From: Actinomycetes bacterium
Lineage (GTDB): Bacteria > Actinomycetota > Actinomycetes > Actinomycetales > Microbacteriaceae
Direction: 5' to 3'
NCBI GenBank assembly: GCA_023450335.1
Contig: JAEXHA010000175.1
Location: 1-25,258 of the forward strand
DNA length: 25,258 nt
Shown here: positions 15,430 to 23,854 of the stretch, one piece after another
Layout: every line of letters starts with the position of its first letter
Numbering within the stretch: position 1 is the stretch's first letter
The notes under the pieces: generated by a model
The model's input: the letters and a program-made list of their open reading frames with translations, nothing else
Database searches by the model: none
Told to the model about the DNA's origin: nothing
Made by a program: the position numbers and the translations under genes

Positions 15430-16551
15430 GTGGCACTGTTCGACCCGACCGTGACGGTCACCCCCGCGCCGCGACGCCGCGTCGCCCGCAGCGTGACTGT
15501 CGGGATCTGGGCGCTGGCGGTGGCGCTTCTGGCGCTGCTGGCGCTCACGTTGCTGCCGACCTCATTCGTGATCCAGCGGCCCGGACCCGTGTTCGACACG
15601 CTCGGCACGGCGCCGAACGCCGAGGGCGAGCAGGTGCCGCTCATCGAGATCGACGGTGCGCAGACCTATCCGACCGGCGGCACGCTCGACCTGCTGACGG
15701 CGGAGATCCTCGGCAACCCCACTCGCACGCCGTCGTGGGTCGAGCTCGCACTGGCCTGGTTCGATCCGGCGCGGGCGATCCTGCCCATCGACGCGGTCTT
15801 CAGCGAAGGGCAGACCGCCGAAGAGCGCACGCAGCACAGTGCACTGCTGATGATCGACTCGCAGAAGGAGGCGACCGCCGCGGCGCTCCTGCATCTGGGC
15901 TACGACGTCACCCCGATGATCCGCGTGTACGCGATCGGCGATGAATCTCCCGCGCAGGGGGTGCTGCAGCCGGACGACATCATCCGCGCGGCCGACGGCA
16001 CCGCCGTCACCGAGACCCTTGCACTGCGCGATGTGATCAACGCCGGCGACGGCGCCCCCGTCGACCTCACCGTCGAGCGGGGCGGCGAGACGATGCACGT
16101 GACGCTGACTCCCACCGAGGGCGAGATCGACGGCGAACCGACCTGGCTCATCGGCGTCACGACCATCCGCGACTTCGACTTTCCGATCGACGTCACCATT
16201 CAACTCGACGCGGTGGGCGGCTCCAGCGCCGGCATGATGTTCACGCTGGGCATCATCGACATGCTCACCCCGGGGGAGCTCAACGGGGGCGAATCCGTCG
16301 CCGGCACCGGCACGATCGATGCGGACGGCGATGTCGGGCGCATCGGCGCGGTGCGGCAGAAGCTGCACGGGGCCAGGGATGCCGGGGCCGAATGGTTCCT
16401 GGTGCCTGCGGGCAACTGCGATGACGTCATCGGGCATGTGCCCGCGGGGCTCCAGGTGTTCGCGGTCGAGACCCTCGACGATTCGCTCGCGGTGCTCGAG
16501 ACGATCCGCTCCGAGGGCGACACCGCGGCGCTGGCCACGTGCGACCGGTGA
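15430..16551 (+). CDS. Membrane-anchored PDZ-Lon (YlbL-type) serine protease
   Basis: A 373-residue protein with one N-terminal transmembrane helix (about 22-43) and the rest outside the membrane. A PDZ domain spans about 155-235 (SPAQGVLQPDDIIRAADG). The Lon-type S16 protease domain at the C-terminus has catalytic S266 in GGSSAGMMFTLG and K311 in VRQKLHGARDAG, the Ser-Lys dyad. It is expected to degrade or process envelope proteins; B. subtilis YlbL is a relative. The start is GTG 15430 with GAGGAAGG at ideal spacing. The next gene is UPF0182, the same pair as Rv3194c-Rv3193c in mycobacteria (recalled), so a shared envelope role is plausible. The 69-bp gap contains a separate promoter. Confidence 0.93.
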   Translation: MALFDPTVTVTPAPRRRVARSVTVGIWALAVALLALLALTLLPTSFVIQRPGPVFDTLGTAPNAEGEQVPLIEIDGAQTYPTGGTLDLLTAEILGNPTRTPSWVELALAWFDPARAILPIDAVFSEGQTAEERTQHSALLMIDSQKEATAAALLHLGYDVTPMIRVYAIGDESPAQGVLQPDDIIRAADGTAVTETLALRDVINAGDGAPVDLTVERGGETMHVTLTPTEGEIDGEPTWLIGVTTIRDFDFPIDVTIQLDAVGGSSAGMMFTLGIIDMLTPGELNGGESVAGTGTIDADGDVGRIGAVRQKLHGARDAGAEWFLVPAGNCDDVIGHVPAGLQVFAVETLDDSLAVLETIRSEGDTAALATCDR

Positions 16552-16608
16552 CCGGTGCCGCTGCGTTCGCGCTCGGCTGACTCGGCGTCTTCACGGATTC
16601 GCCCCGCC

Positions 16609-16614
16609 TAGGAT
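16609..16614 (+). promoter_or_regulatory. -10 element of a probable leaderless promoter for the UPF0182 gene
   Basis: TAGGAT, then six bases, then the GTG at 16621. The GGAGGG in between ends directly at the start codon, too close to work as a normal Shine-Dalgarno. Confidence 0.5.
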
Positions 16615-16620
16615 GGAGGG

Positions 16621-19539
16621 GTGACCACGACCTCAGCGCCGAACCAGGCCACGCCCAACCCGTTGCGCCGCGCGATCGGCATCACGCTCGCGGTGATCGC
16701 CGCAGTGGTGGTGGCTTTCTTCGTCTTCGCGAGCCTGTTCGCCGACTGGCTCTGGTACGAGCAGCTCGGCTTCGATTCCGTGCTGGTCACACAATGGACC
16801 GCGCGGGTGGTCATGTTCGCGATCGGCTTCCTCGGTATGGCCGTTCCGGTGTTCGTGGCGATCCAGCTCGCCTATCGCCTGCGGCCCGTCTACGCGCGGC
16901 TGAGCTCGCAGCTCGACCATTATCAGGAGGTCGTCGAGCCGCTGCGCCGGCTGGCCATGTGGGGAATCCCCGTCTTCTTCGGCTTCTTCGCCGGGTTCGC
17001 CGCTTCGGCGCAATGGGAGACGGTGTGGCTGTGGCTGAACCGCGTCTCGACGGGGACGGCAGATCCCGAGTTCGGCCTCGACACCGGCTTCTACCTGTTC
17101 GACCTGCCGCTGCTGAGCAGTGTTCTCGGGTTCGTCTCGGCCGTGCTGCTGGTCTCGTTGCTGGTCACCGCGCTGGTGGCCTACCTGTACGGGTCGGTGC
17201 GCATCGGGCAGCGTGAACTGCGTATCTCGAAGGCGGCCCGCATCCAGCTCGCGGTCATCGCCGGCCTCTATCTGCTCACCCAGGCCGTGAGCCTGTGGTT
17301 CGACCGGTACAAGACGATGCTGAGCGAGGGCGACCGTATCACCGGCGCCAGCTACGTCGATGTCAACGCGATCATCCCGGGGCTGACGATTCTGTCGATC
17401 GCCGCGGCGATCGTGGCGGTGCTGTTCTTCGTCACCGCCGTCATCGGCCGCTGGCGCTTCCCCCTCATCGGCACGGCGCTGCTGATCGTGACCTCGCTCA
17501 TCGTGGGCGTGGCCTACCCCTGGGTCATCACCCAGGTGCAGGTCGTCCCCAACCAGCGGACGCTCGAGGCCGAGTTCTACGAGCGCAACCTCGAGGCGAC
17601 CAAGTTCGCCTACGGCCTCGACGGGCTCGAGAAGACCGACTTCGAGGCCGTGACGCAGGTCGAGACCGGACAGCTGCGGGCGGACGCCGAGACCACGGCA
17701 TCCATTCGCATCATGGACCCCGCCATCATCGGCCCCACCATCCGCCAGCTCGAGCAGTATCGCGGGTACTACCAGTTCCAGGATCCGATGGACGTGGACC
17801 GGTACGAGATCGACGGCGCCTCGCAGGACACGATCGTCTCGGTGCGCGAACTGGACATGGCCCAGCTCGAGCGGGCCGCATCGTGGTACAACACGACGCT
17901 TGTCTACACGCACGGGTACGGCATGGTGGCGGCCAAGGGCAACGCCCGCACCGCTGACGGCGACCCGGTCTTCCTCGAGCGCGGCATTCCCACGTCGGGC
18001 GCGCTGACCACCGGCGAGGAGTACGAGCCCCGCGTCTACTTCGGTGAGTCCTCGCCGCTGTACTCGATCGTGGGCGCGCCCGAAGGCACGGACGACATCG
18101 AACTGGACTACCCGCGCGGGGAGGACGGCGCGGCCCAGACCACGACGACCTTCGACGGTGAGGGCGGACCCGCGATCGGCGACCCCTTCCGTCGGCTCAT
18201 CTACTCGCTGAAGTTCCAGTCGACCGACATCCTGTTCTCGGATGCGATCAACCCCGAGTCACAGATCCTGTACGACCGTGACCCGCTGACCCGCGTGCAG
18301 AAGGCGGCGCCGTACCTCGAGCTCGACAGCGACCCTTACCCGTCGGTGGTCGACGGACGGATCGTGTGGATCGTCGACGGCTACACGCTCAGCGCGAACT
18401 ACCCGTACTCGTCGATCGTGAGCCTGCGCGACGCGATCAGCGACACGAACAACCTCGCGCCGCGGGTGGCCCTCGACGACATCAACTACATCCGCAACTC
18501 GGTCAAGGCCACCGTCGACGCGTACGACGGCTCGGTCACGCTGTACGCGTGGGACGAGGAGGACCCGCTGCTGCAGGCATGGCAGAAGGTCTACCCGAAC
18601 ACGATCGAGCCGATCAGCGAGATGTCTGCTGAGCTGATGAGCCACGTGCGCTACCCGACCGATCTGTTCAAGGTGCAGCGCATGATGCTGGGCACGTATC
18701 ACGTCGACGACGCCGGTTCGTTCTACTCGCGCGACAACGCGTGGAAGACGCCGGACGACCCGGTGGAGCCGAACAAGGGCCTGCAGCCGCCGTACTACCT
18801 GACCATGCAGATGCCGGGTCAGAAGGCGCCGAGCTACTCGATGTTCACGTCGTTCATCCCGGCATCCGAGGGCGACAACGCCCGCAACGTGCTGATGGGC
18901 TATCTCGCCGTCGACTCCAACGCCGGCAGCGAAGCCGGCGTGAAGGCCGACGGGTACGGAACGCTGAGGATGCTGGAGATCAGCGCCGATGTGAGCGTGC
19001 CCGGGCCCGGTCAGGTGCAGAACACCTTCAACTCGAACCAGGACATCGCCTCGCAGATCAACATCCTCGAGCTGGGGCAATCCGAGGTGCTCAAGGGCAA
19101 CCTGCTGACGCTGCCGGTCGGTGGCGGCCTGCTGTACGTCCAGCCGGTGTTCGTGCAGGCGTCCGGTGGCACACAGCTGCCGACCCTGCGCAAGATCCTG
19201 GTGGCCTTCGGTGACGAAGTCGCGTTCGAAGACACGCTGCAGGAGGCGCTGGACTCGCTGTTCGGCGGCGACTCGGGTGCGAGCACCGGCGATGACGACG
19301 TCACGCCCACCGAGCCGGACGAGGGCCAGCCGGACGACGGTGAGACCGAGCCCGGCGACGGGCCTCCCGCGACGCCGGACATCCCGGTCGACGCTTTCCA
19401 GGAGGCGCTCGAGACGGCCCGCCAGGCCATGGTCGAGCGCCAGGAGGCGATGGCCGCGGGTGACTGGGCCGCCTACGGCGAAGCCGACGAGCGTCTCACA
19501 GCGGCGATCGAGAAGCTGCTGGCGCTCGAGGAGGAGTGA
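16621..19539 (+). CDS. UPF0182 family integral membrane protein
   Basis: A 972-residue member of the actinobacterial and cyanobacterial UPF0182 family (Rv3193c-like). About seven hydrophobic helices lie in the first 310 residues (for example about 18-40, 60-83, 113-131, 165-190, 208-228, 247-276, 282-305), with the family-typical LFADWLWYEQLGF after the first. A large extracytoplasmic domain follows (YRGYYQFQDPMDVDRYEI, KFQSTDILFSDAINPESQILYDRDP, the TYHVDDAGSFYSRDNAW region). The C-terminus ends in an acidic Asp/Glu/Pro-rich linker (about 880-925) and a predicted coiled-coil helix (about 930-972). Function is unknown. Starts at GTG 16621. It sits after the PDZ-Lon protease and is followed by a strong hairpin. 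Confidence 0.95.
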   Translation: MTTTSAPNQATPNPLRRAIGITLAVIAAVVVAFFVFASLFADWLWYEQLGFDSVLVTQWTARVVMFAIGFLGMAVPVFVAIQLAYRLRPVYARLSSQLDHYQEVVEPLRRLAMWGIPVFFGFFAGFAASAQWETVWLWLNRVSTGTADPEFGLDTGFYLFDLPLLSSVLGFVSAVLLVSLLVTALVAYLYGSVRIGQRELRISKAARIQLAVIAGLYLLTQAVSLWFDRYKTMLSEGDRITGASYVDVNAIIPGLTILSIAAAIVAVLFFVTAVIGRWRFPLIGTALLIVTSLIVGVAYPWVITQVQVVPNQRTLEAEFYERNLEATKFAYGLDGLEKTDFEAVTQVETGQLRADAETTASIRIMDPAIIGPTIRQLEQYRGYYQFQDPMDVDRYEIDGASQDTIVSVRELDMAQLERAASWYNTTLVYTHGYGMVAAKGNARTADGDPVFLERGIPTSGALTTGEEYEPRVYFGESSPLYSIVGAPEGTDDIELDYPRGEDGAAQTTTTFDGEGGPAIGDPFRRLIYSLKFQSTDILFSDAINPESQILYDRDPLTRVQKAAPYLELDSDPYPSVVDGRIVWIVDGYTLSANYPYSSIVSLRDAISDTNNLAPRVALDDINYIRNSVKATVDAYDGSVTLYAWDEEDPLLQAWQKVYPNTIEPISEMSAELMSHVRYPTDLFKVQRMMLGTYHVDDAGSFYSRDNAWKTPDDPVEPNKGLQPPYYLTMQMPGQKAPSYSMFTSFIPASEGDNARNVLMGYLAVDSNAGSEAGVKADGYGTLRMLEISADVSVPGPGQVQNTFNSNQDIASQINILELGQSEVLKGNLLTLPVGGGLLYVQPVFVQASGGTQLPTLRKILVAFGDEVAFEDTLQEALDSLFGGDSGASTGDDDVTPTEPDEGQPDDGETEPGDGPPATPDIPVDAFQEALETARQAMVERQEAMAAGDWAAYGEADERLTAAIEKLLALEEE

Positions 19540-19569
19540 GGTGACGGCCCGCGAGGCCTGAACTGACCG

Positions 19570-19606
19570 GATGCCGCGTCGCGCACCCTCTGTGCGGCGC
19601 GGCATC
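19570..19606 (+). terminator. Strong hairpin after the UPF0182 gene (probable terminator)
   Basis: A 16-bp stem with two G-T wobbles (19570-19585 with 19591-19606) around a CCCTC loop, starting 30 bases after the UPF0182 stop. It lacks a T-tract, as is common in high-GC actinobacteria. The remaining gap to the tRNA terminator (19607-19706) shows nothing further. Confidence 0.6.
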
Positions 19607-19706
19607 GGCGTTCTCAGGCGCGGTTGTCGCGTGCTCGCGATCGGCGTCTCGTGCGCGGCGTCTCGTGTGAGCGGACGCGGCCATCACGGAAGCATGCGCC
19701 GCACAC

Positions 19707-19738
19707 GAAGAAGGCGCCCCATCCGGGACGCCTTCTTC
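19707..19738 (-). terminator. Terminator hairpin of the initiator tRNA gene
   Basis: A perfect 10-bp stem, GAAGAAGGCG with CGCCTTCTTC, with further C/G pairing inside a 12-base loop. On the minus strand it starts four bases after the tRNA CCA end. The CTTCTTC arm gives a partly U-rich 3' side. Confidence 0.75.
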
Positions 19739-19742
19739 ATAT

Positions 19743-19819
19743 TGGTTGCGGGGGCAGGATTTGAACCTACGACCTCTGGGTTATGAGCCCAGCGAGCTAC
19801 CGAGCTGCTCCACCCCGCG
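19743..19819 (-). tRNA. Initiator tRNA-fMet (CAT anticodon)
   Basis: A 77-nt gene on the minus strand with encoded CCA. The anticodon loop is CTCATAA with anticodon CAT. Three features identify it as the initiator, not the elongator: the unpaired C1-A72 at the acceptor end, three consecutive G-C pairs (GGG/CCC) closing the anticodon loop, and an otherwise fully paired acceptor (positions 2-7 with 66-71). The T arm contains GGTTCAAATCC. It starts translation of all proteins made with N-formylmethionine. Confidence 0.97.
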
Positions 19820-19830
19820 GCACATCCACT

Positions 19831-19836
19831 ACTTTA
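19831..19836 (-). promoter_or_regulatory. -10 element of the initiator tRNA gene
   Basis: TAAAGT on the minus strand, placed so that transcription would begin a few bases before the mature tRNA 5' end at 19819. A convincing -35 is not visible. Confidence 0.45.
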
Positions 19837-19901
19837 CCACGCTTCGGCACCGGCCCTGACCACGGTTGCCGTGCGGGCGGACGGGACGGGAGGATGAGGT
19901 C

Positions 19902-20402
19902 ATGGACCCTCACGCCCCCGCGCCGCACCCCGCCGACGGCCGCGACGAGACCGTCGACGAGCGGGCCGATCGCAATTGGAGCGAGGTCCTGCAGGAGTTG
20001 CGTGTGCTGCAGACCGGCACCCAGATCCTCACGGGCTTCCTGCTGGCGCTCGCCTTCCAACCGGGCTTCGCCGATCTCGACGCCACCCAGCGGGTGTTCT
20101 ACCTCATTCTCGTGGTGCTTGCCGCATTGAGTGCGATCGTGGCGCTGGCTCCCGTCGCGTTCCACCGTACGGTCTTCCGCCAGCATGCCAAGCCGACCGT
20201 CGTCGCCTACGGCCACGCCGCGCTCGTGACGGCATTGGGTACCGTGTCGGTGCTGCTGGTGGGTGTGGTGGCGTTCGTCTTCCTCGTCGTGGTGGGCACG
20301 CTGGCCGCGTGGATCGCCGGGGCTGCACTGGGCGTGCTCATCGCGGTGCTGTGGGCGGCGATACCCGGTGTGCTTCGTCGGCAGCGGACGGAGGCGGCAT
20401 GA
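19902..20402 (+). CDS. DUF6328 family membrane protein
   Basis: A 166-residue protein with a charged N-terminus (about 1-30), the conserved ELRVLQTGTQILTGFLLALAFQ segment, and four hydrophobic helices (about 42-58, 66-90, 105-128, 130-152). This matches DUF6328, sometimes labelled a sodium:proton antiporter without proof. The YLILVVLAALSAIVALAPVAFHR stretch is typical. ATG 19902 is chosen because GGGAGG lies eight bases upstream; the frame is open a little further to 19866. The stop overlaps the start of the nitrilase-family gene as ATGA, so the two are translated together. The substrate is unknown. Confidence 0.85.
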   Translation: MDPHAPAPHPADGRDETVDERADRNWSEVLQELRVLQTGTQILTGFLLALAFQPGFADLDATQRVFYLILVVLAALSAIVALAPVAFHRTVFRQHAKPTVVAYGHAALVTALGTVSVLLVGVVAFVFLVVVGTLAAWIAGAALGVLIAVLWAAIPGVLRRQRTEAA

Positions 20403-21202
20403 CCACGCAGCTCGCGGTCGCGGTGGCCCAGTTCGCGCCGACGGCCGACAGCTCGGCCAACCTCGCACGGATCGCCGAGCTGACCGACGTCGCGGTGGCC
20501 CGAGGGGCGGGCGTGGTCGTCTTCCCCGAGTACTCCAGCTACTTCGTCGACCCGTTCGACGACACTCTCGCCGCCCACGCGGAGGATCTCGACGGTCCGT
20601 TCGTACGCGCGCTGACGCGGCTGGCCGCCGCCCACGGCGTGCACCTCGTGGCGGGAATGGTTGAACGCGGTGCCGCAGGACGGGTGCGCAACACCGTCGT
20701 CGCCGTCGACGGTGCCGGCGTGATCGCGACCTACCGCAAGCTGCACCTCTACGACGCGTTCGGGCAGCGTGAGTCGGACTGGGTCGAGCCGGGCGCCATC
20801 GCTGCGCCGGAGACGTTCGAGACAGTTGGGGTTCGCTTCGCGCTGATGACCTGCTACGACCTGCGGTTCCCCGAGGTCGCGCGACTGCTGGTCGACGCCG
20901 GAGCGCACGCGCTGCTGGTGCCCGCCCAGTGGGTGCGCGGTCCGCTGAAGGAGCATCACTGGCGCACCCTGCTGCACGCCCGCGCCATCGAGAACACCGT
21001 GTTCGTCGCTGCCGCCGATCATCCGCCGCCGCTGGGGGTGGGTGCCTCGATGATCGTCGATCCGCACGGCGTCGAGCGGGCGGCGGTGGGCACCGACAGC
21101 GACGTGGCCGTCGGTTGGGTGGATGCCGGGGACATCGATCGCGTGCGCCGTGTCAACCCTGCGCTGCGGTTGCGGCGCTTCCGCGTCGAACCGCGCGACT
21201 GA
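20399..21202 (+). CDS. Nitrilase-superfamily carbon-nitrogen hydrolase (amidase)
   Basis: A 267-residue cytosolic C-N hydrolase with the complete catalytic set: E44 in VVFPEYS, K114 in YRKLHLYD, and the nucleophile C152 in MTCYDLRFPE. A further conserved Glu is in LKEHHW. The YRKLHLYDAFG and CYDLRFPE patterns fit the Nit/omega-amidase and deaminated-glutathione-amidase branch, which repairs or hydrolyses small amides; the exact substrate cannot be read from sequence. Coupled to the DUF6328 gene by an ATGA overlap. It ends five bases from the stop of the convergent aminotransferase gene, with no terminator visible. Confidence 0.92.
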   Translation: MTTQLAVAVAQFAPTADSSANLARIAELTDVAVARGAGVVVFPEYSSYFVDPFDDTLAAHAEDLDGPFVRALTRLAAAHGVHLVAGMVERGAAGRVRNTVVAVDGAGVIATYRKLHLYDAFGQRESDWVEPGAIAAPETFETVGVRFALMTCYDLRFPEVARLLVDAGAHALLVPAQWVRGPLKEHHWRTLLHARAIENTVFVAAADHPPPLGVGASMIVDPHGVERAAVGTDSDVAVGWVDAGDIDRVRRVNPALRLRRFRVEPRD

Positions 21203-21207
21203 CCCGC

Positions 21208-22404
21208 TCAGAGTGTGGCGAGCCGCCGGGCGGCCTCATCGATCACATCGATGCGCTTGCAGGCGGCGAACCGCACCAGTGTCGCGTACTCGTGCCGGTG
21301 CTCAGGAGTCACGAACGCGGTGAGCGGGACGGCCACGACGCCGGCGCGCGCCGGCAGCGCGCGGCAGAACTCCGCAGCATCCGTCGCCCCCAGCGCGGCG
21401 GCGTCGGCCACCGTGAAGTAGGAGGCGACCGGCGCCCAGACCGCGAACCCGGCGGCCCGCAGACCCGCGCCGAGCACTTCGGTCTTGTGGGCCAGGTCTC
21501 GCGCCAGAGCGGTGAAGTGCGAATCGGGCAGGCCCAACCCGACGGCGACGGCCGGCTGGAACGGTGCGCCGCCCGAGTATGTCAGGTACTGCTTCACAGC
21601 CGTCACTGCGTCTACGAGTGCGGCCGGGCCACTGACCCAGCCGATCTTCCAGCCGGTGACGGCGAACGTCTTGCCGGCGGAGGAGATCGTCAGCGTGCGT
21701 TCGGCCGCGCCGGGCAGTGTCGCGATGGGGGTGTGCCCGCCGTCGAAGACGAGGTGCTCGTACACCTCGTCGGTGACGATGACGGCGTCATGGCGGGCGG
21801 CCAGCCGGACGATCTCAGCGCGCGCCGGGGCAGACAGCACCGTGCCGGTCGGGTTGTGCGGATCGTTGACGAGGATGACGCGGGTGCGATCGGTGACGGC
21901 CGAGCGCAGCTCGTCGAGATCGGGAGCGAAGTCGGGGCGGCGCAGCGGCACGGGTACGAGGCGCGCACCGGCCAGCGCTATGCACGCGGCGTAAGCGTCG
22001 TAGAAAGGCTCGAACACCACGACCTCGTCATCGGGGGAGTCGATGAGGGCGAGCAGCGTGGCGGCCAGCGCCTCGGTGGCACCGGCCGTGATGAGCACCT
22101 CGCGCTCGGGATCGACGGCGAGGTTGTAGAAGCGCATCTGGTGGGAGGCGACCGCGTCGCGCAATCCGGCGTCGCCGCGACCGGGCGGGTACTGATTGTT
22201 ACCCGCGGAAATCGCGGCTCGCGCTGCGTCGAGCACTTCGGCCGGGCCGCTCTCATCCGGGAAGCCCTGGCCGAGGTTGATCGCGCCGGTGCCTACCGCC
22301 AGGGCGGTCATCTCCGCGAAGATGGTGGGAACAGCTCGGCCGGCGGCGTCGAGCAGGCCCGCGCCGGCGGCGGTGCGGCGCCAGGCGCCGGGTACCTCGT
22401 CCAT
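21208..22404 (-). CDS. PLP-dependent class I/II aminotransferase (DapC/kynurenine-aminotransferase-like)
   Basis: A 398-residue fold-type I aminotransferase. Motifs include INLGQGFPDESGP near the N-terminus (substrate loop), NQYPPGRGDAGLRDA, VNDPHNPTGTVL (Asn contacting PLP), VTDEVYEHLVFD (Asp and Tyr), the Schiff-base lysine K245 in SSAGKTFAVTGWKIGW, and a C-terminal Arg in LVRFAACK for the substrate carboxylate. Actinobacterial relatives are annotated as N-succinyldiaminopimelate aminotransferase (DapC), methionine or kynurenine aminotransferases; the window does not decide between them. ATG 22404 is preferred because a TANNNT -10 lies seven bases upstream; an ATG at 22446 would add 14 residues. 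Possibly linked with the adjacent amidase in amino-acid or omega-amide metabolism, since such pairs work together elsewhere; here this is only inference. Confidence 0.9.
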   Translation of the reverse strand: MDEVPGAWRRTAAGAGLLDAAGRAVPTIFAEMTALAVGTGAINLGQGFPDESGPAEVLDAARAAISAGNNQYPPGRGDAGLRDAVASHQMRFYNLAVDPEREVLITAGATEALAATLLALIDSPDDEVVVFEPFYDAYAACIALAGARLVPVPLRRPDFAPDLDELRSAVTDRTRVILVNDPHNPTGTVLSAPARAEIVRLAARHDAVIVTDEVYEHLVFDGGHTPIATLPGAAERTLTISSAGKTFAVTGWKIGWVSGPAALVDAVTAVKQYLTYSGGAPFQPAVAVGLGLPDSHFTALARDLAHKTEVLGAGLRAAGFAVWAPVASYFTVADAAALGATDAAEFCRALPARAGVVAVPLTAFVTPEHRHEYATLVRFAACKRIDVIDEAARRLATL

Positions 22405-22411
22405 CGCGCTC

Positions 22412-22417
22412 AGGCTA
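22412..22417 (-). promoter_or_regulatory. -10 element of a probable leaderless promoter for the aminotransferase gene
   Basis: TAGCCT on the minus strand, seven bases before ATG 22404, with no Shine-Dalgarno between. It is six bases from a plus-strand TAGGCT (22424-22429), so divergent promoters overlap here. Confidence 0.45.
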
Positions 22418-22445
22418 CACGCATAGGCTCGTAGGGGCGCGATCA

Positions 22446-22451
22446 TAGGGT
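22446..22451 (+). promoter_or_regulatory. Candidate -10 element for the HtrA-like gene
   Basis: TAGGGT within CATAGGGTC. An almost identical CATAGGCTC lies 22 bases upstream (TAGGCT at 22424-22429), so either could be used. Both give a leader containing the AAGGAG Shine-Dalgarno. Confidence 0.3.
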
Positions 22452-22503
22452 CCCCACAGCAGACCGGAGCATTCTGGTGGACGAACCGGATGAAGGAGCA
22501 CTC

Positions 22504-23841
22504 ATGAGCGACACGATTCCCCCGCGACCCCCGCTGCCCGGCCAGCCCGGCCCCTCTCACGGCGGCATGCATCCCACCCTGCCGACCCAGCCGTACGGGC
22601 CTGCCCAGACGGCCACGCCCGCACCCCAGCCCCATCCCACCGCAGATGCGGGCGCCGACGCCAAGGTGGGCGCCGGGAAGATCGTCGCGATCATGGTGGC
22701 CGCCGCCCTGGTCGGCGGTGCGGCCGGACTCGGCGGCGCGGCCGCCGCCGGCACATTCCTGGCCAGCCCGCAGACGGTGGTCACCGCCGGGCCGTCGACG
22801 GTGACGGTGAACAACCCCGACGAGGTCAACGCCACCACGGCCATCGCCGCCAAGACGGTGCCCAGCGTCGTGACGATCTCGGCATCCTCCGGATCGTCGG
22901 GCGGCACCGGGTCGGGCGTCATCGTCACCGAGGACGGGTACGTGGTGACCAACACGCACGTGGTCACGCTCGACGGCGCCACCGCCGAACCGGCTCTGAA
23001 GGTGACGGCCTCAGACGGCAGCGTGTACAGGGCGACCATCGTCGGCACCGACCCGCTGTACGACTTGGCCGTCATCAAGCTGACGGATGCCGAGGGCCTC
23101 ACGCCCATCGAGTTCGCCGATTCGAGCAACCTCAACGTGGGTGATCAGACCGTCGCCGTCGGTGCCCCCCTGGGGCTGGCGAACACGGTCACCACGGGCA
23201 TCGTGAGTGCGCTGAACCGCTCCATCAGCATCGCATCGTCCGCGGCGCCCGAGACGCCCGCCGAAGGCGACCAGGGGCAGGACTCGCCGTTCCAGTTCGA
23301 CTTCGGCCCGGGCGACGAGAACCGACAGGCCTCCGGCTCGATCTCCATTGCGGTGATCCAGACCGATGCCGCCATCAACCCCGGCAACTCCGGCGGGGCG
23401 CTTGTGGACGGCGAGGGCAAGCTGATCGGGATCAACGTCGCGATCGCGACGGCGGGCGGCACGTCCACCGAAGCGGGTTCCATCGGCGTCGGCTTCTCCA
23501 TCCCGTCCGACATCGTCAAGCGCGTCAGCGATGAGATCATCGCCGACGGCGCGGCCAGCCACGGCCTGCTGGGCGCGATGGTCGGCGACGCGGCCGCCCG
23601 TGAGGGCGCGACCACGGCCGGCGCGTACATCAGCGAGGTCACCCGTGGCGGGGCCGCGGCGACGGCGGGCCTGCGAGCGGGAGATGTCGTCACGTCGTTC
23701 AACGACCTCCCCATCACCGACGCCACCGACCTGACGGCGCAGGTGCGCGCGGTCGCCGGCGGCACGACCACGACGATCGTGTACGTCCGCGACGGCGAGA
23801 CACGCTCGGCCGAGGTCACACTGGGCGAACTCGAGCAGTAG
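22504..23841 (+). CDS. HtrA/DegP-like membrane-anchored trypsin-like serine protease with PDZ domain
   Basis: A 445-residue envelope protease. The cytoplasmic N-terminus is Pro/Gly-rich (about 1-50), followed by one transmembrane helix (about 60-85). The trypsin-like domain has the full triad: H152 in VVTNTHVV, D187 in LYDLAVIKL and S296 in NPGNSGGALVDG. A PDZ domain fills the C-terminus (about 355-440, HGLLGAMVG and AGLRAGDVVTSFNDLPI). It resembles actinobacterial PepD/HtrA proteins that handle misfolded envelope proteins. ATG 22504 is chosen over GTG 22477 because AAGGAG lies five bases before it. The gene is followed by a perfect 16-bp hairpin that reaches into the next gene. Confidence 0.94.
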   Translation: MSDTIPPRPPLPGQPGPSHGGMHPTLPTQPYGPAQTATPAPQPHPTADAGADAKVGAGKIVAIMVAAALVGGAAGLGGAAAAGTFLASPQTVVTAGPSTVTVNNPDEVNATTAIAAKTVPSVVTISASSGSSGGTGSGVIVTEDGYVVTNTHVVTLDGATAEPALKVTASDGSVYRATIVGTDPLYDLAVIKLTDAEGLTPIEFADSSNLNVGDQTVAVGAPLGLANTVTTGIVSALNRSISIASSAAPETPAEGDQGQDSPFQFDFGPGDENRQASGSISIAVIQTDAAINPGNSGGALVDGEGKLIGINVAIATAGGTSTEAGSIGVGFSIPSDIVKRVSDEIIADGAASHGLLGAMVGDAAAREGATTAGAYISEVTRGGAAATAGLRAGDVVTSFNDLPITDATDLTAQVRAVAGGTTTTIVYVRDGETRSAEVTLGELEQ

Positions 23842-23854
23842 TCGCTGCGACGCT

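Noticed and set aside
19743..19819. Elongator tRNA-Met or tRNA-Ile(CAT)
   Set aside because: C1-A72 mismatch and three consecutive G-C pairs in the anticodon stem are initiator hallmarks.
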